From the NCBI GenBank assembly GCA_028583405.1, contig CM053251.1, forward strand, positions 3,659,771-3,723,770: a stretch of 64,000 nt of DNA. The letters are read 5' to 3'. This document shows, in pieces, positions 1-50,648 of the stretch. Source of the DNA: Pogonophryne albipinna. Its lineage: Eukaryota > Chordata > Actinopteri > Perciformes > Artedidraconidae. The notes under the pieces were generated by a model. The model saw only the letters and a program-made list of their open reading frames with translations. It made no database searches and was not told where the DNA came from. The stretch's first letter is position 1, and each line of letters starts with the position of its first letter. The position numbers were made by a program, and so were the translations under genes.

Positions 1-1451
1 GTCCTAAATTCGTTACATCTGTAGTGTAAGACTTTGTTAAAGTACATGGTTCATGGTACTCAAAGACTTGACATGTACAGGTAAAAGTTAATCAAAGATA
101 ATAAAGAAACACACTTTGAATACACAAAACACACAGTTGATTCCACATTTAAATCACCAGAAACAGGGAATGTTTATCTAAACATGGACATATGGGTGCA
201 GATGTGTTTGGGTAGAGAGGGTTACGAGTTTGAATAATGTGCCATACACTTTATGGCATAAAGGATGCTATTGCAGTATTCGATTCTGGATGATTGCATG
301 TTTTACTGGCTGCTGTAAACATTGCTGTGTGAAAACATAATAATAGCCTTCCTGACATTCAATCCTCTGCATTTTCTGGAACAGCTACTCCAAAAACAAG
401 ACACCTTCTGTCCATTTACACCCACATGCAGCTTCACACACCGCTTGCCTTGTTGCTGAGAAAAGTTTTGTATAAAAATACACGCAGGGCTGGAAGCGAG
501 GAGAGTTTACAGCTCAATGCGATGAAATATTAAAGAGCAGCCGATCGGCTCTGTAAAAATAGATTTAAACTGTTTGTGCTGGGAAATGATATGTGAGGAA
601 AAAGCCAAGATCACATGAGGGGAGGTTAAAAGTTGTTTTGATTGTGCTGTGCTCAAATTATCCCAGTCGATTAATTGTTTGCTTCCCTGCAGAATGTTGA
701 TGACTGTAAACCTGCAGACGCTTTTAGCACTCATGTTTACTATTCAATACAAATAAATCAACAGTAGGAGTACAATCAGAAATGTATTTTCCTATATCAA
801 GCAGAAAGTTAGCATGAGCAGAAAATATGGAATCATGCAATGACATTTAAAAACCCTAAATGTGTCCGTCTATGCGTTTCCAGCTAGTTTCATTACGTTT
901 CATACAACTAATAAAATGAAGTCATTTTTCCTGATTTAAATGCCATCTTATCTCAAATTGAAAAACTATGTATCTATTTTCAACAGTTTTTTAATACAAA
1001 GACACCAGCAAGGAACAAAAAAGTAATATCAAACTAAAGGTAAGATTCTTTTTTTATTAATTTGTGGAAAAGGCTGGTTTCATGAACACATTGTTTCACT
1101 AAGCTGTCCATTGTTTTACAAGTTAGTAATCATCATGTTGTCCCAGCATTTAAGCAGAACATTAGGGAAATTATACCACCACAGATTTAACGGTCAACGA
1201 CTGCATTAATATATACTTTACTATTTGATAAAGCAGTACGTTTATATCAATCAATGTCGTTCTTCCTGAGTTATTTACCATTTTTTCCCATTAATTATGG
1301 GGTTTATTTTGCAATGTTTATTTGCAACCGTCCAAGGAAAGAGTATGCTGAAAGTCCCCTGAGACAAATGTGTAATACGTAAAACTGGGCTATATAAATA
1401 CAATGTGATGATTCTAGATATCCAGGACAAGCCTTTTCACGATACAATGTG
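1..1451. other. Intron 14 sequence, left part
   Basis: AT-rich intronic sequence. No exon of the cntnap5-like gene, RNA gene or full transposon was recognised here. Confidence 0.5.
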
Positions 1452-1502
1452 TTTCAGTACCACTCGGTGCGGCCGGCGTCACAGTTACAGTAGTGTTGAG
1501 GA
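1452..1502 (-). pseudogene. Partial copy of cntnap5-like exon 14 (3' end plus donor)
   Basis: About 51 bp repeat the last part of exon 14 and its splice donor with roughly five differences, reading HYCNCDAGRTEW and then TACTGA. The copy sits about 440 bp downstream in gene direction. It is bordered on one side by a GA-rich tract (1500-1600) and LINE-tail-like sequence (about 1600-1775). It lacks an acceptor and the first two thirds of the exon, so it cannot act as a complete exon. Confidence 0.75.
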
Positions 1503-1599
1503 GGAGGAGGAAGAAGATGGGGTAGATAAAGAAGAAGAAGAAATAGAAGGGGAAGAGTAGGAAGGAAAATGACAATGAGGAGGGAGAGAGATTATTACT

Positions 1600-1775
1600 T
1601 ATTCTGAGTGTGCATTTGAGTGGTGTGACACATGTATTGTTAACATTTATGTTTAGTGTTGATTTTAGTTTTGTTCTGTTATAACGCCTTGTGCGGAATG
1701 CTTTGGCAATACTATGTTTAAAATGTGGTCATGTCAATAAAGCCCCTTTGTATTGTATTGAGATCAGGAGGCAAA
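1600..1775 (+). repeat. LINE 3'-tail-like fragment
   Basis: The run TGCTTTGGCAATACTATG, followed by a CAATAAAGCCC-type end and TTGTATTGTATTGAG, resembles the 3' tails of fish non-LTR retrotransposons. A related tail is at about 9700-9765. No coding part is seen. Confidence 0.4.
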
Positions 1776-1901
1776 GGGTAGAACAATAAGGAGAGATAAA
1801 AAGGAGAGGATGAAGAAACAAACCCAAGGTGAGGCATTATAGAGAGGGGGAACATTTCAGTATTAATAACCACGTCTGTAAGTATTGCTGTGTCTCAGTA
1901 C

Positions 1902-39350
<37,449 letters not shown>

Positions 39351-39486
39351 TCAATCACAGAGCAGAAAAAAGCATTAAAGTTAGAGCTTTCGCATTCTCC
39401 CTTAAAGTTCTTTAAAATATGAACTTTTCAAAACTCTGTGGCTCAACAATTACAAGTGAACTGACAGGGAAACTGTCATATTTTAA

Positions 39487-40055
39487 AGGTCCCATGTCAT
39501 GGCCATTTCTACTGATCATAATTCTATTGTTGAGGTCTACTAAAATAGATTTATATTGTGCAATTTTCCAAAATCACATTGGTTTCTCATACAGCATCTA
39601 TGTATAGTATGTGTATCCCCCCCCCCCCTCCCTATGAGCCCAGTGGCCGTCTGCGAGACAGCGAGACACAGCGAAACCCAGCCCGAACACACACACACCC
39701 GCAGCCTGGCTGGGAGTCGGTGTGTGCTCACACACCGACTCACAGCCTCGCCGCGTCCCGCCGTCTCAGAGAGGAGAAATCGGCGGAGCTGCAGCTGAGA
39801 AACGATTGAGTGTGTGTGTGAGGAATTAACGTAACGGCTCCGCGGACGTAACTTAACGGCTTAAAGTGACGTCACCCCATTCAAGTGAATGGTGAAGCTT
39901 TCAACGCACGCCGCTGTGTGGACGGGCCGTTAGAGTTTTACTCGCTACAGGGTGTACTTTGAGGGTTTGTGACTCTGCAGACCGTTTACATGCTGAAAAA
40001 CCTTCATAACACACAAGGGGACGGGTAAGAACCGGAAAAGCATGACATGGGACCT
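39487..40055. mobile_element. TTAA-flanked MITE (AGGTCCC family), complete
   Basis: Terminal repeats AGGTCCCATGTCATG and CATGACATGGGACCT, flanked by TTAA (39483-39486 and 40056-40059). It has no coding capacity. A partial copy lies at 14600-15063. Confidence 0.82.
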
Positions 40056-40059
40056 TTAA

Positions 40060-41122
40060 ATAAACAAGTTGTTATAAGGTGTTCATGATAATCAATACAC
40101 ATTCTTTAATGTCGGCTCATTTACTGAGGGTATCTCAAAGCACTTTAACAAAACTGTGGTTTTGATTTTTGCACATTTTCCATAAGATGATTTTTAAACT
40201 GCTCTGTGATCTCTTTGTTGACCAAAGCAATCAACAGCATGCATTAAAACAAACACACAGATTATTTGCGTTGTAATAAATATTCAGAAAATAAGAAACC
40301 CATCCTTTCAACAAGGTTTAAAATAGCACAGATAGTAACAGCAGGTTAAATGTCAGCAAAGTGAAAGCAGGCCTTTGACGTTACACTGCAGTCTGTCCGC
40401 AGTTTAACACAGGAACGTCTCCTCTCTCAGCACGAGTGTAAACATTATTGAGGGTCAAAATCGTAAAAGGAGATGTGTCCAAACTCTTCTCCAGAGTGGA
40501 AAACACAGCTGAGGGGTCGACAGTTAAAACCACACTGAGGATATCACAATATCACACGCAGCTGGAGATAGATTATCATTTCCCATCTGTTCGTCTGGGA
40601 GAAAAAGTGTTGAGTTGTTAAAGACAGAAGGACGAGAGCGCACTGAGGCTGAGACGGGGAAATAATCAGCAATAGAGAAATACATGATGTCCTTGAATAA
40701 GGTAATACACAAAGAAACCTTTAAATCAAACGTTTGTCACAGCTCCATCATCATTCCTTTTGAGTCTGTGGATATTAGCGAGTGGCACTAATCACAGAGA
40801 GGCATGCTTCATGTCCCCAGGTGGAAGCAGGTCTTTCAGCTGTAATGGCACATTAGGAGATGAATGAACAGTGTAACAATGTGGATGAATGGATGCTGTA
40901 ATCATGTGGTGTTGTTAAGATGAACGGCTCATTACAGGCTGATCCTGATGGAGACTAATCAGCGTTGTCAGAAGAAACCTTCATGTTTCATTCTTTAATG
41001 CTTTATAGATGACTGAAGGCAATCAAAACGTCATATTTTATACCTAATGATATTATTATCATTTTAATTGGCTTCTCTTTGCAATCAAACCCCATTTAAT
41101 ATACTGTATTATATATAGAACA
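40060..41122. other. Presumed intron 1 segment
   Basis: No gene or transposon end was recognised. Confidence 0.35.
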
Positions 41123-41546
41123 TTATAAAACGGACAAGTCAAATCAAGCAATCTGATTGGTTCTTAGCCGTGATATACTGAGCGTATACCACGGGTAGAA
41201 TTGTAAGTTACTTTTCACAACAAATCAGTATCCCTCCGCGTCTGAGAAAAACAGTATATCGTTGGGCTGAAAAGCAACTGGAACAAGAAAACAGCGGAGA
41301 AGTAACGGGGCAGAAACCCTCCTTTTTACGCAGCGGTCCAGACATAGACATCAAACGGCAAAACATATTCAGTGTGCAGTTCCTTTGGCATTAGGGCAGG
41401 GATATCTAGATACTTTCCAAGGTTTGACATAATGAATTGTGCTACTTTTAAAGCAAGCAACGATGTTTTCAAATCTGTAATCAAAGAGGTCCGCAAAAAC
41501 ACTATCGACCAATCAGATTGCTTGATTTGACTTGTCAGTTTTATAA
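41123..41546. mobile_element. MITE with about 38-bp inverted repeats
   Basis: The left end TTATAAAACGGACAAGTC continues AAATCAAGCAATCTGATTGG. The right end is its near-perfect complement, ending GACTTGTCAGTTTTATAA. A related end-like sequence, TTATAAAAGCAATAGCTCAC, lies at 42204, so a larger composite element up to about 42270 is possible. Confidence 0.7.
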
Positions 41547-43145
41547 ATATATTTACATTTCTTCCGTTACAAAACAAACTTACAAAGCATAAAATAGAAA
41601 CATTTAAGATTAACTTCGACCTCCGGGGGGGTCTTACTATGGAGGAGTGGATTGAGCAGTGCCTATCTCCAGAAAAAAAAGCACCTAAACGACGACAAGC
41701 AGAGCTACGTGAAGAGCAGGTAGACCAACTGGGAAAGTACCACCATTCAAACGCTTTCTGGTGCGGGTCTTGAAAGCAGATAAATGATGACCGTTAGTGG
41801 CCACAGGTGCGAAAGCTCTCTCCAGAGCTACTGGAAGCCGAATCCCGGGGACCGGAGAAAGTGGAGCAATATTCTCGCCACGCCAAGCAACAGCCTAGAA
41901 CAACCTCAACCTATACAAGTAACCTTGTAAGCCATGCTACTGATGCTGGAACGTTTTTCAGTGGCTGCACAATAAACGGCAACATACAAATGAATGTAAA
42001 TAAATAGCCAAATAATGGATCAACGCTCTCTGTCTAATATGTTCGCTAGCTGTTAGTGTTGTTGCATAGCAACCACCTCGCACTATGTTTTGTGCAGAAG
42101 GCAACGGAGGGACTATTTTATTTTGAACATCATTATTTACTAATAAAAACTATTTAAATTAGAGTGTGTATTTTTCTTTCATATTGCCACACTTGGTAAC
42201 CGTTTTATAAAAGCAATAGCTCACTTCAGGCCGTGATATATGCTCATTATATCACAGCTAAGGGGCGTGGTAAATATGTAATTGTGAAGTTGTACAAATT
42301 CAATTGTGTTATTGTAGGAAGGAGGTTGCAATTTAAACTTAATAAAGGAGAATGAGTTAATAATGTTAAGCTAGTCCCCGTCTCCATCCACTAATGTTCA
42401 AACACTCTCCTAATTATCTTTAACTAAAAACACAGTTAAATAAAAATGATTTAGGAAAGTGTTTAATTGTTTGTTTTAAACATATGATGATTAATCCTGA
42501 ATTCACCCTTTTTTCGGGCTACTTGAGGGGAGTAAACAACTTGTAGCACAACAAATCATAACTTCAATAAAAATGTCATCTGACTTCCTCCTTCTTTGTG
42601 TCAAAATTGCTACGAATGCAAACCAGTTCCCTCTATGTGTCACATGAAATGACATATTTTCCAGTTTTAAATGGCAACGACTATGTTGTACTGTATTTTG
42701 GTAGGACAATATAATATTATGATATTTGTGACGAAACACTTCTCAATTCAATTTCATTGGATTTATCATGGGGGAAAAGGCCAAGTTTGCAAACAAGCCC
42801 CATAAACAAATCCTTAATTTAATAATGTAATAATAACTTTATCTGTATATCACCTTTCATGCAAGGATGTGCTTAACAGAACAAAATGAGATGCAGAAAA
42901 ACATAACAAGTTGATAAAAAGTACATAACTATAATCAATAATATCAAATTAAACTCCCAACCCTATTAATTACATGAGGTCCAAATGTGCCAGATAGTTC
43001 TAATGAGTTATTGATGTTAAATGTTACAATTAGCCTCTAAAAGTTGCATTTATGCATTTGGAGAGTTTTAAAGTCGATGAATATTCAGCCCGCCTCCAGC
43101 TTGGCCTCAGCGTCTCTGAGCAGTGTCTCTCTGATGGTGAAATGA

Positions 43146-44938
43146 CCTGGGGCCTCATTTATAACGCCGTGCGTAGGATTCACGTGGGAAGGTTGCTTAC
43201 GTAGTAGAAATCCAAAAAATAGGTACAGAAATGTTCCGACATTTTCCGATTCACCAAACATTGCGCACCGGCGAGGAAAGTGCGTACAGCACTTCCTACG
43301 CCGGTTTCCCTTTATAAATCACAACCGACTCGAAATGCGGTGCAGCTTTTGCGGGCTTCACGTAACGCCCATATTTGCCTATAAATAGTCAAAGAAACGC
43401 CCATTCATTCATTTTGACTGACTTTATGAAGAAGATCACAGGAAATGACGACAGAACAGCTAAAAAAGACGTCTCACACCGTGTCAGATTTTGGTTATTT
43501 TGGGGAGGTGGAGATAAATCATATTGTTTGGTGGATGCCGTTTGAACCAGAGTAGCAGCATGGAGGTCGGATCGTCACCAAAATAAATAAATAAGTGGTC
43601 CGAAAAAGGTTCATGACAAAAAAAATATACATAGCCTTCCTCAGGCAGTGTGTTTGTACCGGGGACAGGAGACACCTCCTTGATGAGAGACTGTAAGAAA
43701 TGATCGGGGAATCCCTCCGGAGTGGATTCATGACGACTGGATCTGAATTATGTTTTCGTATTTGGTGGTTTGTGTCCAAGCTGTCAATCAGCTGTGCGCA
43801 GCGTCTCCGCTGCAGCCTGTGCATCTCAACCCCCCCCCCAGCAACTCTACCTTCAAAACCTCTCTTAAAGAGCACCTTCGGGGGAGAGCATTGCAAAACT
43901 GGCCCCGGTAATGGTACAAATCTCAACCTGTCGTACAATGGGCAGCTTCCCCCCCTCCCCATCTATGTATATACTCTCATTTTAGACTCTGTAACTAACT
44001 GTATATCTGTAGACTTGGTATGTCTTAAATGTCCGGTTAGGATGTATTAGAACGAAATCTAAAATGAAAATTGTAAATAAACAATCTGTATGTAAAAAAC
44101 CACCTGTATGTAAATTGTAATTAAGCCATCTGTATGTCAAATATGTCTTATATGTCTTAAATGATATGATGAATTGGAAATGGGGGACCCTGATGTAAAC
44201 AAGACGAAAGTCTTTCTCTGGTCTGCATCCCCTAAGCAATTGTATGTTTTGAGCTGTACTGTACTGTACCCAATATACAAGCTGTTAATAAACTTTTCAA
44301 TCAATCAATCAATCTATATCCACCAGTTAAAGGAAATACAACTAATGTGTTATGTTATATTAGCTGTACAATTGACCACATATGGTGTTCTTAGTTTCCA
44401 GACCTCCTGTGTTTTATGAGCGACTTATCAAGTCTTAGCAAACGGCATAAAACATGATTAAACATGGTAGTATATAAAACCATGCTCGTACAACCTAGAA
44501 ATGCAAAATCATTTATGAGAAAACATTTCATAACATTAACATATTCGAGGTGGTTTTAAATAACATATCCGTATTTATTTATTTCTCCAAGTTATGTTTT
44601 TGTGTGCACTGAGGAGTCTCGAAAAGGCGTTTGTTTAATCATTTTAAGATCAGCTTTAATCAATGTTTGAAAATGAATTCTTCATATGATAAATGAGAGG
44701 TAACATTTTGTTTATGGTATTATTTCCACATATTTCTCTCCATTCTTCCTTCTGCCAACGGTGTCGCAGTTTCTCGTCTCTCCCGTTTTTGTGCTTAGTG
44801 CGTACGCATGGGTTAGAGTTTGCGTGGAGGACCGCACGTTTTCCCGTCAAGTTAGTATTTTATAAATCGCAAACATTGCTTAAAAATGGCGTACGCCATT
44901 TTTTTTAGCGTATATCCCTTTATAAATGAGGCCCCAGG
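43146..44938. mobile_element. Harbinger-like element, non-autonomous
   Basis: Ends CCTGGGGCCTCATTTATAA and TTATAAATGAGGCCCCAGG form near-perfect inverted repeats, with further GTACGCC-rich inner matches. The 1.8 kb interior has a LINE-tail-like block (about 43840-44320) but no recognised transposase. Assignment to PIF/Harbinger rests on the end sequence type, not on a protein. Confidence 0.7.
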
Positions 44939-46791
44939 TCCTAACCGAGTCTGAAGTCAATTTAGGACACTTTGTTACGGCAGATATCATTAAGAATCCT
45001 GACGTACGGCTGCATTACACAGACTGAGCTTCACAGTGGCTCTTTAGTTGGTATTTGATATCTCTATCATTAGTAATAGAGTAGTTTGAGTCTCATACAT
45101 ATTTAAAGTGACTCTTTTAAATGTGCTGTAGCTGCTCCACAGGCATCAGAGGGCCTGCAGCCCTTTGTTCCCCTGGAGCTCCTCCTGATAGTCCTTATCC
45201 CTGCAGCCGCTGACCTGACAGACACTTGTTACTGTGGGGGGGGGGCTCAGCGTGAAAAGCAGGGTAATTACAGTCGTCTGAAGAGGGGAAATGAGAGGGA
45301 AGGCTCTCCGAGGCGGAGTGCATTAATCCCTGAGGAGATAATGTGTGGTGAGGTAACTCTCAACACAGAGAGGGAGCGCAGCAGTTTGAAAGCATCGGGC
45401 AGGTTTTCCTCCGCTTTGGCATTTAAGAGCCGACGCCCCTGACACTGTGGCCGGTGGAGCACAAACACAGAGTGCTCAGAGGAAGATGGAGCTAAATGTT
45501 GAACACCTGCTGGACTCTGCAGCCACTGTACCTCGACACGGACCCTGTGTCGGACAGAGAGCTTTCCTGAATATCAAATCACTGCACCTTCATCCTTTAC
45601 ACAGAAACAAACGCACCTCCTTTCTACTTCTGTCAGCTTTGACGTCCAATGAACGGTAAACTCACAACAAATAATCTCTCCTGGCATTTACATTTCAGGC
45701 ACTACAAGAAAAAAAGTTAAAATGTTTGAAGATGTCAGAGCCTAAGTACACTTACAGCAAACCATACAAAACATTTCTGTGACACTAGAAGGTCTAATGT
45801 GGAGAATAAAACAAGTCACTTGAGAGCTGTTTCTCTTCATGATAAAAGCACTTAAGATGTGATTACAGGAAGTAAAACAGGAGGAGAAGAGGGCATTTGG
45901 GACACAGAGGCCACTGTTTTTCTTGAAGACTTCTCAGCCTGTCTGAAATATATGTGGAATAAAATGAAAGAATTAACTGAATCTAAGAATAGGCCTCCCT
46001 TCCTCTGGTGAACAAATACAAAAAAACGCAGAATTTCACCGATAAGAGCAGGAGAACATTATATTGCCATTTGAGTGATGGAATATGGATTTTCATCTCA
46101 ATAAAATATCCTCCCATCAAATTAATGTTTACTTGTTTCTGGTACCTGAGATGGATTTAGAGGGAGAGCGTCGTCTAACCTCTGTCCTGGAGCCCATCTA
46201 TCCAGCCACAGTGTCACTTTTATTATTCGGGGCGTATAAACTTGGAATCTGATGGCTGTTAAAAGTCTCAAAAGATGTTCGTTTTTTTCAAATCTTTGAA
46301 GGGCCGAGGCCTTGGCAGTGTCAAGCCCAATTACTCACCACTGACAAGATGGGCGGACTTATACTTGGCACAGGAGTGACAGAGAGGAGGCCATAGCTCT
46401 TTCACCTGCATTGTCCACTTCTTTACTGAATAACAAAGTGCCCACAGAGTCCGGGACAGAGACTCTGAATAGCGATGAGCTCCATCCATCACTCAGCAAA
46501 CAGTGAACAGAAGGTCCTGCTCTTCAGAGCTCTGTAAGCCCCAAACACCCAGAGTTCAGTGCTGCTCAGTGTGAGCCCACTTCTTCAGCCATTCAGAGCA
46601 TGCAGCAGTAAGCAGGATAATGAGGCTCCGGACATTGTTGTTCTTGCTCCACAGCACTGTCAATCATCCTCCAGTAGAAAATGTTCCTTCTTAGTAATCC
46701 ACACAATTTCTACCTCCAGTTTGACCCGAAGAGATAAGGCTATGAAGTATTGAAGGAATATAAATATAGTGGTCTGCGTTTGTGTTGTGTA
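44939..46791. other. Presumed intron 1 segment
   Basis: No gene or transposon end was recognised. Confidence 0.35.
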
Positions 46792-46950
46792 TTAAAGGGA
46801 AATGGAAACACTTTTCAAACTGCTTTCCATGCGACAATATTCCCATTAGGAAATGTATTTATCTAGTCTATTTCCAATGTAAACGATCGAGATACGCACA
46901 TTTATTTTTTGAAATACGTGCCTCATGACCATGGGCGCTTCCATAGCTCC

Positions 46951-46981
46951 GGGACTTTCCCAGTGACGTCACTGTGTGGGT
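46951..46981 (+). promoter_or_regulatory. Left promoter: kappaB-like site plus CRE palindrome
   Basis: GGGACTTTCC (46951-46960) is identical to the classic kappaB site. Just after it, TGACGTCA lies within GTGACGTCACTGTGTGGGT (46963-46981), 36 bp before the transposase ATG. The same 19 bases occur inverted at the right end of the element. Confidence 0.55.
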
Positions 46982-47016
46982 ACGGCTTCCTGGGTCAAAG
47001 CTCAATAACAAACAAC

Positions 47017-47469
47017 ATGGCGTGCAATGCACCAGTAGTTTACAACAAAAGAAAACGGTCGTCGTCAGGAGCGTATTGTATTGCCCCAGGCTGCACAAAT
47101 GGATTTTATACGAAGAAGGAAGAAGTACATTTCCATAGGCTGCCACTAAAGGATGAGAAGCTGCTCAAAGCATGGGTTATTTCCATGAAACGGTCCGATC
47201 CGCCGCTGAATCAGTACGCACGTGTGTGCAGCGAACACTTTAAAAATGACGATTATGTCCACAAAATGAGGTTTGATGAGTCTGGATGCCTGGTTCAATA
47301 CAAAACATCGGATTTGAAGCCAGGATCTGTTCCCACAATATTCGATTTCTCAACGTATGCAGTCGGGAACACCGACCGTCCCAGCACGTCGGCCGCGCAA
47401 GACAATGACAGTGTCAACAAACGTGAAGTTCGAGCCACCAAACGAGTTGCTTCAGCTGCCGAGAGAGAG
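47017..47469 (+). CDS. THAP-domain transposase, exon 1
   Basis: This exon carries the DNA-binding THAP zinc finger. After MACNAPVVYNKRKRSSSG come YCIAPGCTNGFY, VHFHRLPLKDEKLLKAWV and ARVCSEHFKNDDY, giving the C2CH ligands C-x4-C and C-x2-H, and then GSVPTIFDF, the AVPTIF-type box that closes the domain. The ATG at 47017 sits in AACATGG; an in-frame start at 46909 would overlap the promoter and is less likely. The exon ends at GAGAGAG before GTAAAT in phase 0. THAP domains occur in P-element, Kolobok and other transposases as well as host factors; the rest of the gene favours a transposase. Confidence 0.85.
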
Positions 47470-47739
47470 GTAAATATTGCAGCACTACCAGATTACTAGC
47501 TCACACATGTATTTACTGACACAGTGTGACCTTATTAATTAACGCAATCGCGTCCAAACTAAATGGTAGCTATTATTATGACGTACAATGGAGAATTGGG
47601 GGTGTTCTCTAGCTCAACTAATTAAACTGGCATACACACGCTCATCTGTCGAAAACAGCCCTAAAAAGGCTAGTATTGCTGGACTAGGTGTTCAATGGAT
47701 GGTATTGCCAAGATGTATGAGGTGTTGGAAAATAATACA

Positions 47740-48652
47740 AAATATATGTCAACTGACCACTGGTACATGTGGATAAAACCAAGGTAATGCTCTTTTCAAA
47801 AGCAAAAAAGACACCAGAGCCTGTTTTAGACATTGTAACTACGCAAGGAACACAACTTGAAGTTGTTGCCTGTTATAAATACCTAGGTATCTGGCTTGAT
47901 GATTGTCTCTCTTTTAAACTTCATGTCAATAACCTGCTTAAAAAACTGAGGGTTAGGCTAGGGTTCCTTTTCAGAAACAAGTCCTGTTTCTCGCTTGAGG
48001 CCAGGAAAAGGCTAGTCAGGCTTTTTACCTGTGCTGGACTATGGTGATTTGTTGTATAAGAATGCACCTGCCAATTACCTGAGCAAATTGGATGCTGTGT
48101 ATCACAGTGCACTGATATTTGTCACAAATTGTAAAGCGCTTACACATCACTGTGCACTGTATGCCAAGGCAGGTTTACCATCACTCTCTGTACGGAGGCT
48201 CAGTCACTGGTACACTTTTATTTATAAAGCTATGTTGGGCAAACTCCTGTATTACATCTGTTCTCTGGTAAAGCAGAAAGTTGCAAGCAGCTATTGTCTG
48301 AGGTCGCAGGATGTAGTCTTGTTAGATGTACCAAGAGTAAGGACTGTCTTGGGTAAGACAGCTTTTATGTGCGCAGCTCCACTTGCTTGGAACAGCCTAC
48401 AGTCCAAATTGAAATTGAGCAATTTTATTTCTCTGAATGTTTTTAAGGCACGTCTGCACGAGATTCTTTCTGACACTATGGGTGTTTGTAAGTGTTGGTG
48501 AATATGTAAATATGATGTCCTCTATTGTTGTTTTTATGTTGTTTTTATGTTTCATGTGGAACTAAATTGATGCAGGTCTCCCTTGTAAAAGAGATCCATG
48601 ATCTCAAGGGACCTATCTGTCTAAATAAAGGTTTGAAATGAAATGAAATGAA
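47740..48652 (+). mobile_element. LINE fragment inserted in transposase intron 1
   Basis: DKTKVMLFSKAKKTPEP, YKYLGIWLDDCLSFKLHVNN and, after a frame break near 48030, LDYGDLLYKNAPANYLSKLD and LAWNSLQSKLKLSNF are the C-terminal part of a non-LTR reverse transcriptase protein. The 3' end AATAAAGGTTTG is followed by (AAATG)n. Same strand as the transposase, 5'-truncated. It explains about 900 bp of the 1641-bp intron. Confidence 0.82.
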
Positions 48653-49110
48653 ACATGTGGTAGCCTGGTAGGAGTATACTTCATCAACATGACTGCCCAT
48701 CCTTAGCCCTGCTTGAGTATTTTCTGAACATGTGCTTAATAACACAATCCTTTATAAATAATATATTTTGCTCTGAGTAATAACAGTTTGAGAGTTTGCT
48801 TAAATAGTCTTCAAAAACAAATATTTTCCTATTTTTTTTCCAACGGCCGAGATACACATAGGTCTACATAATTATAGGGCATCTCCATGGAGCTCAGGCT
48901 GATTGTTTGCTCTCTGATGGGCTATGGTGGCTCGATCACGTTCTTTTAATTCTTAGGTTTCTATGAACAGTTTCTTTATTTTACCATTATGGAATAATCA
49001 CATTGGTAAATAGTGGCGATGGGGTTTTTCCGGCCAACTTATCATAGTCATGATTTTGAATATTTCTAGTTCACCTTAACCTGTAACATATTTATATTGT
49101 TTTGTTTCAG

Positions 49111-50206
49111 GTCAAACGAGCTATCCATACTGCTGCAGGATTGTTGTCCTGTCAGACAGAAGATACATCCTGCATAGGTGCTGATGATGCAAGTGATGAT
49201 TCCCAGGTACTGGAGGCACACACAACTAAACGTGGGCAGTCAGTGACTGTGGCCACACAGACGGAACCACTGGAACCATGCCCGTGTAAAACTGTGACTT
49301 TGGTGAGTGTGCAGACTGGGACCGATGACATTAACAACAGTCAGTTGCTCAGTCATGATCATCCATATTGCGTCAGCAGGGACATTGCAGGTGGATCCGC
49401 CACACTGGCACCTGCAGATGCAATGGCCAAAGCACCACCGAGTCCAACACCTGATGTGTCAATGCCTGAAGAAGATGCTTCCAGCTCTGGGGAGAGCATT
49501 CCAGGGACAGAGCCTTCTTCGTCGGACTACAGCCCTAATGAAGATGACATTATACAGAATGACGGCGAAGACAGCGAGGATGATGGAGAACATTCAGTGG
49601 ATGGCGGAGAAGATCCAGTGTCAGACAAAAAATATCTGGTATCCCATGCACAACTGATGAAGCTGTTTTGTGTATGCAACTTTGCCGGATGCGGAAAATG
49701 TGTGATCAGCAGGCCGTACTGTTCAGCCAAAGGCTTTGGACTGACAGTGAAAACTGACTGCATAGATGGCCATGAGTTTGTGTGGACTTCTCAACCCCTC
49801 TTAAATGGCACAATGTCCTGCAACCTGTTAGTGCCAGCCGCGATTTTCCTGACTGGAAATGCTTATGGCCCTTTTTCTGAGATATGCCAGTGTCTGGGCC
49901 TGGAATCACTCTCGACAAGACACTGCTATAACATCCAGAGAGTGTATGTGCTGCCGGAAGTTACCAGTGTCTGGAACTTGCACAATGAGACAGTGATGGC
50001 AGCAACTGGCGATCAGGTTGTCACTGTGTGTCACAGGCGATGGGCGATGTGACAGCCCTGGTCATTGTGCTACGTTTGGAACGTACACCATGCTTGATAT
50101 CAACTCAAAGCTCATCATTGCCCAGCAGACAGTGAAGGTGACAGAGGTGAAAAATAGCTACTGGTTGGAGCCTGTTGGACTTGAAAGATGTATTTCCAAA
50201 CTACAG
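49111..50206 (+). CDS. THAP-domain transposase, exon 2 (frameshifted)
   Basis: The exon opens [14 protein letters not shown] after acceptor TTTCAG in phase 0. A long acidic linker ([18 protein letters not shown]) follows, then a cysteine-rich part, [15 protein letters not shown], and a region ending [15 protein letters not shown]. The frame is then lost at a TGTGTG run (50025-50030). The next frame gives [20 protein letters not shown], holding the probable first catalytic aspartate (DGRCDSPG), and runs to donor GTATTC. The break equals one extra or two missing bases, so this copy cannot make a full protein as read. Confidence 0.75.
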
Positions 50207-50648
50207 GTATTCTATTGTTAGTTTGTTTATTTCACAGGTCAATAGTACATGTAGTATTGCTACAATATATTGTATAATCTTTTGTCTAATTTTAAATAAC
50301 GATTGTCAATTTGGAATAGAAAGGTTGTGATGTCTAGCTGTCTGCCTGTGCCATTGTATGTATGGGATCTCTGCTGATAGCCAAAGATATATAATGTATG
50401 TAAATTTGTTACATGATATGCTAGAGAGGCCATGATTTCGGACAAACATTGTCACATGAAAATATAGAAATCCACCTAAATTGTTAAGTCTTAAATTCCA
50501 TGTTGCAAAAATTAATCCTACAATTGACCAAATTGTGACTTTACATGAGAAAATTGCCTGGCCCTCTAAGTTTGACTTGGACACCCGTGTGATAGAAATT
50601 GAAGATGTTGGCTTTATTAAATTTAATTTATGGTAAATATCTTTTCAG

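Noticed and set aside
43519..43962. 147-codon minus-strand frame in the Harbinger-like element
   Set aside because: No similarity to a Harbinger transposase or Myb-like protein was seen; it overlaps LINE-tail-like sequence on the other strand.
46909..47016. Earlier in-frame start for the THAP protein at 46909
   Set aside because: It would place the promoter block with the CRE palindrome inside the coding sequence and adds residues before the THAP domain with no family support.
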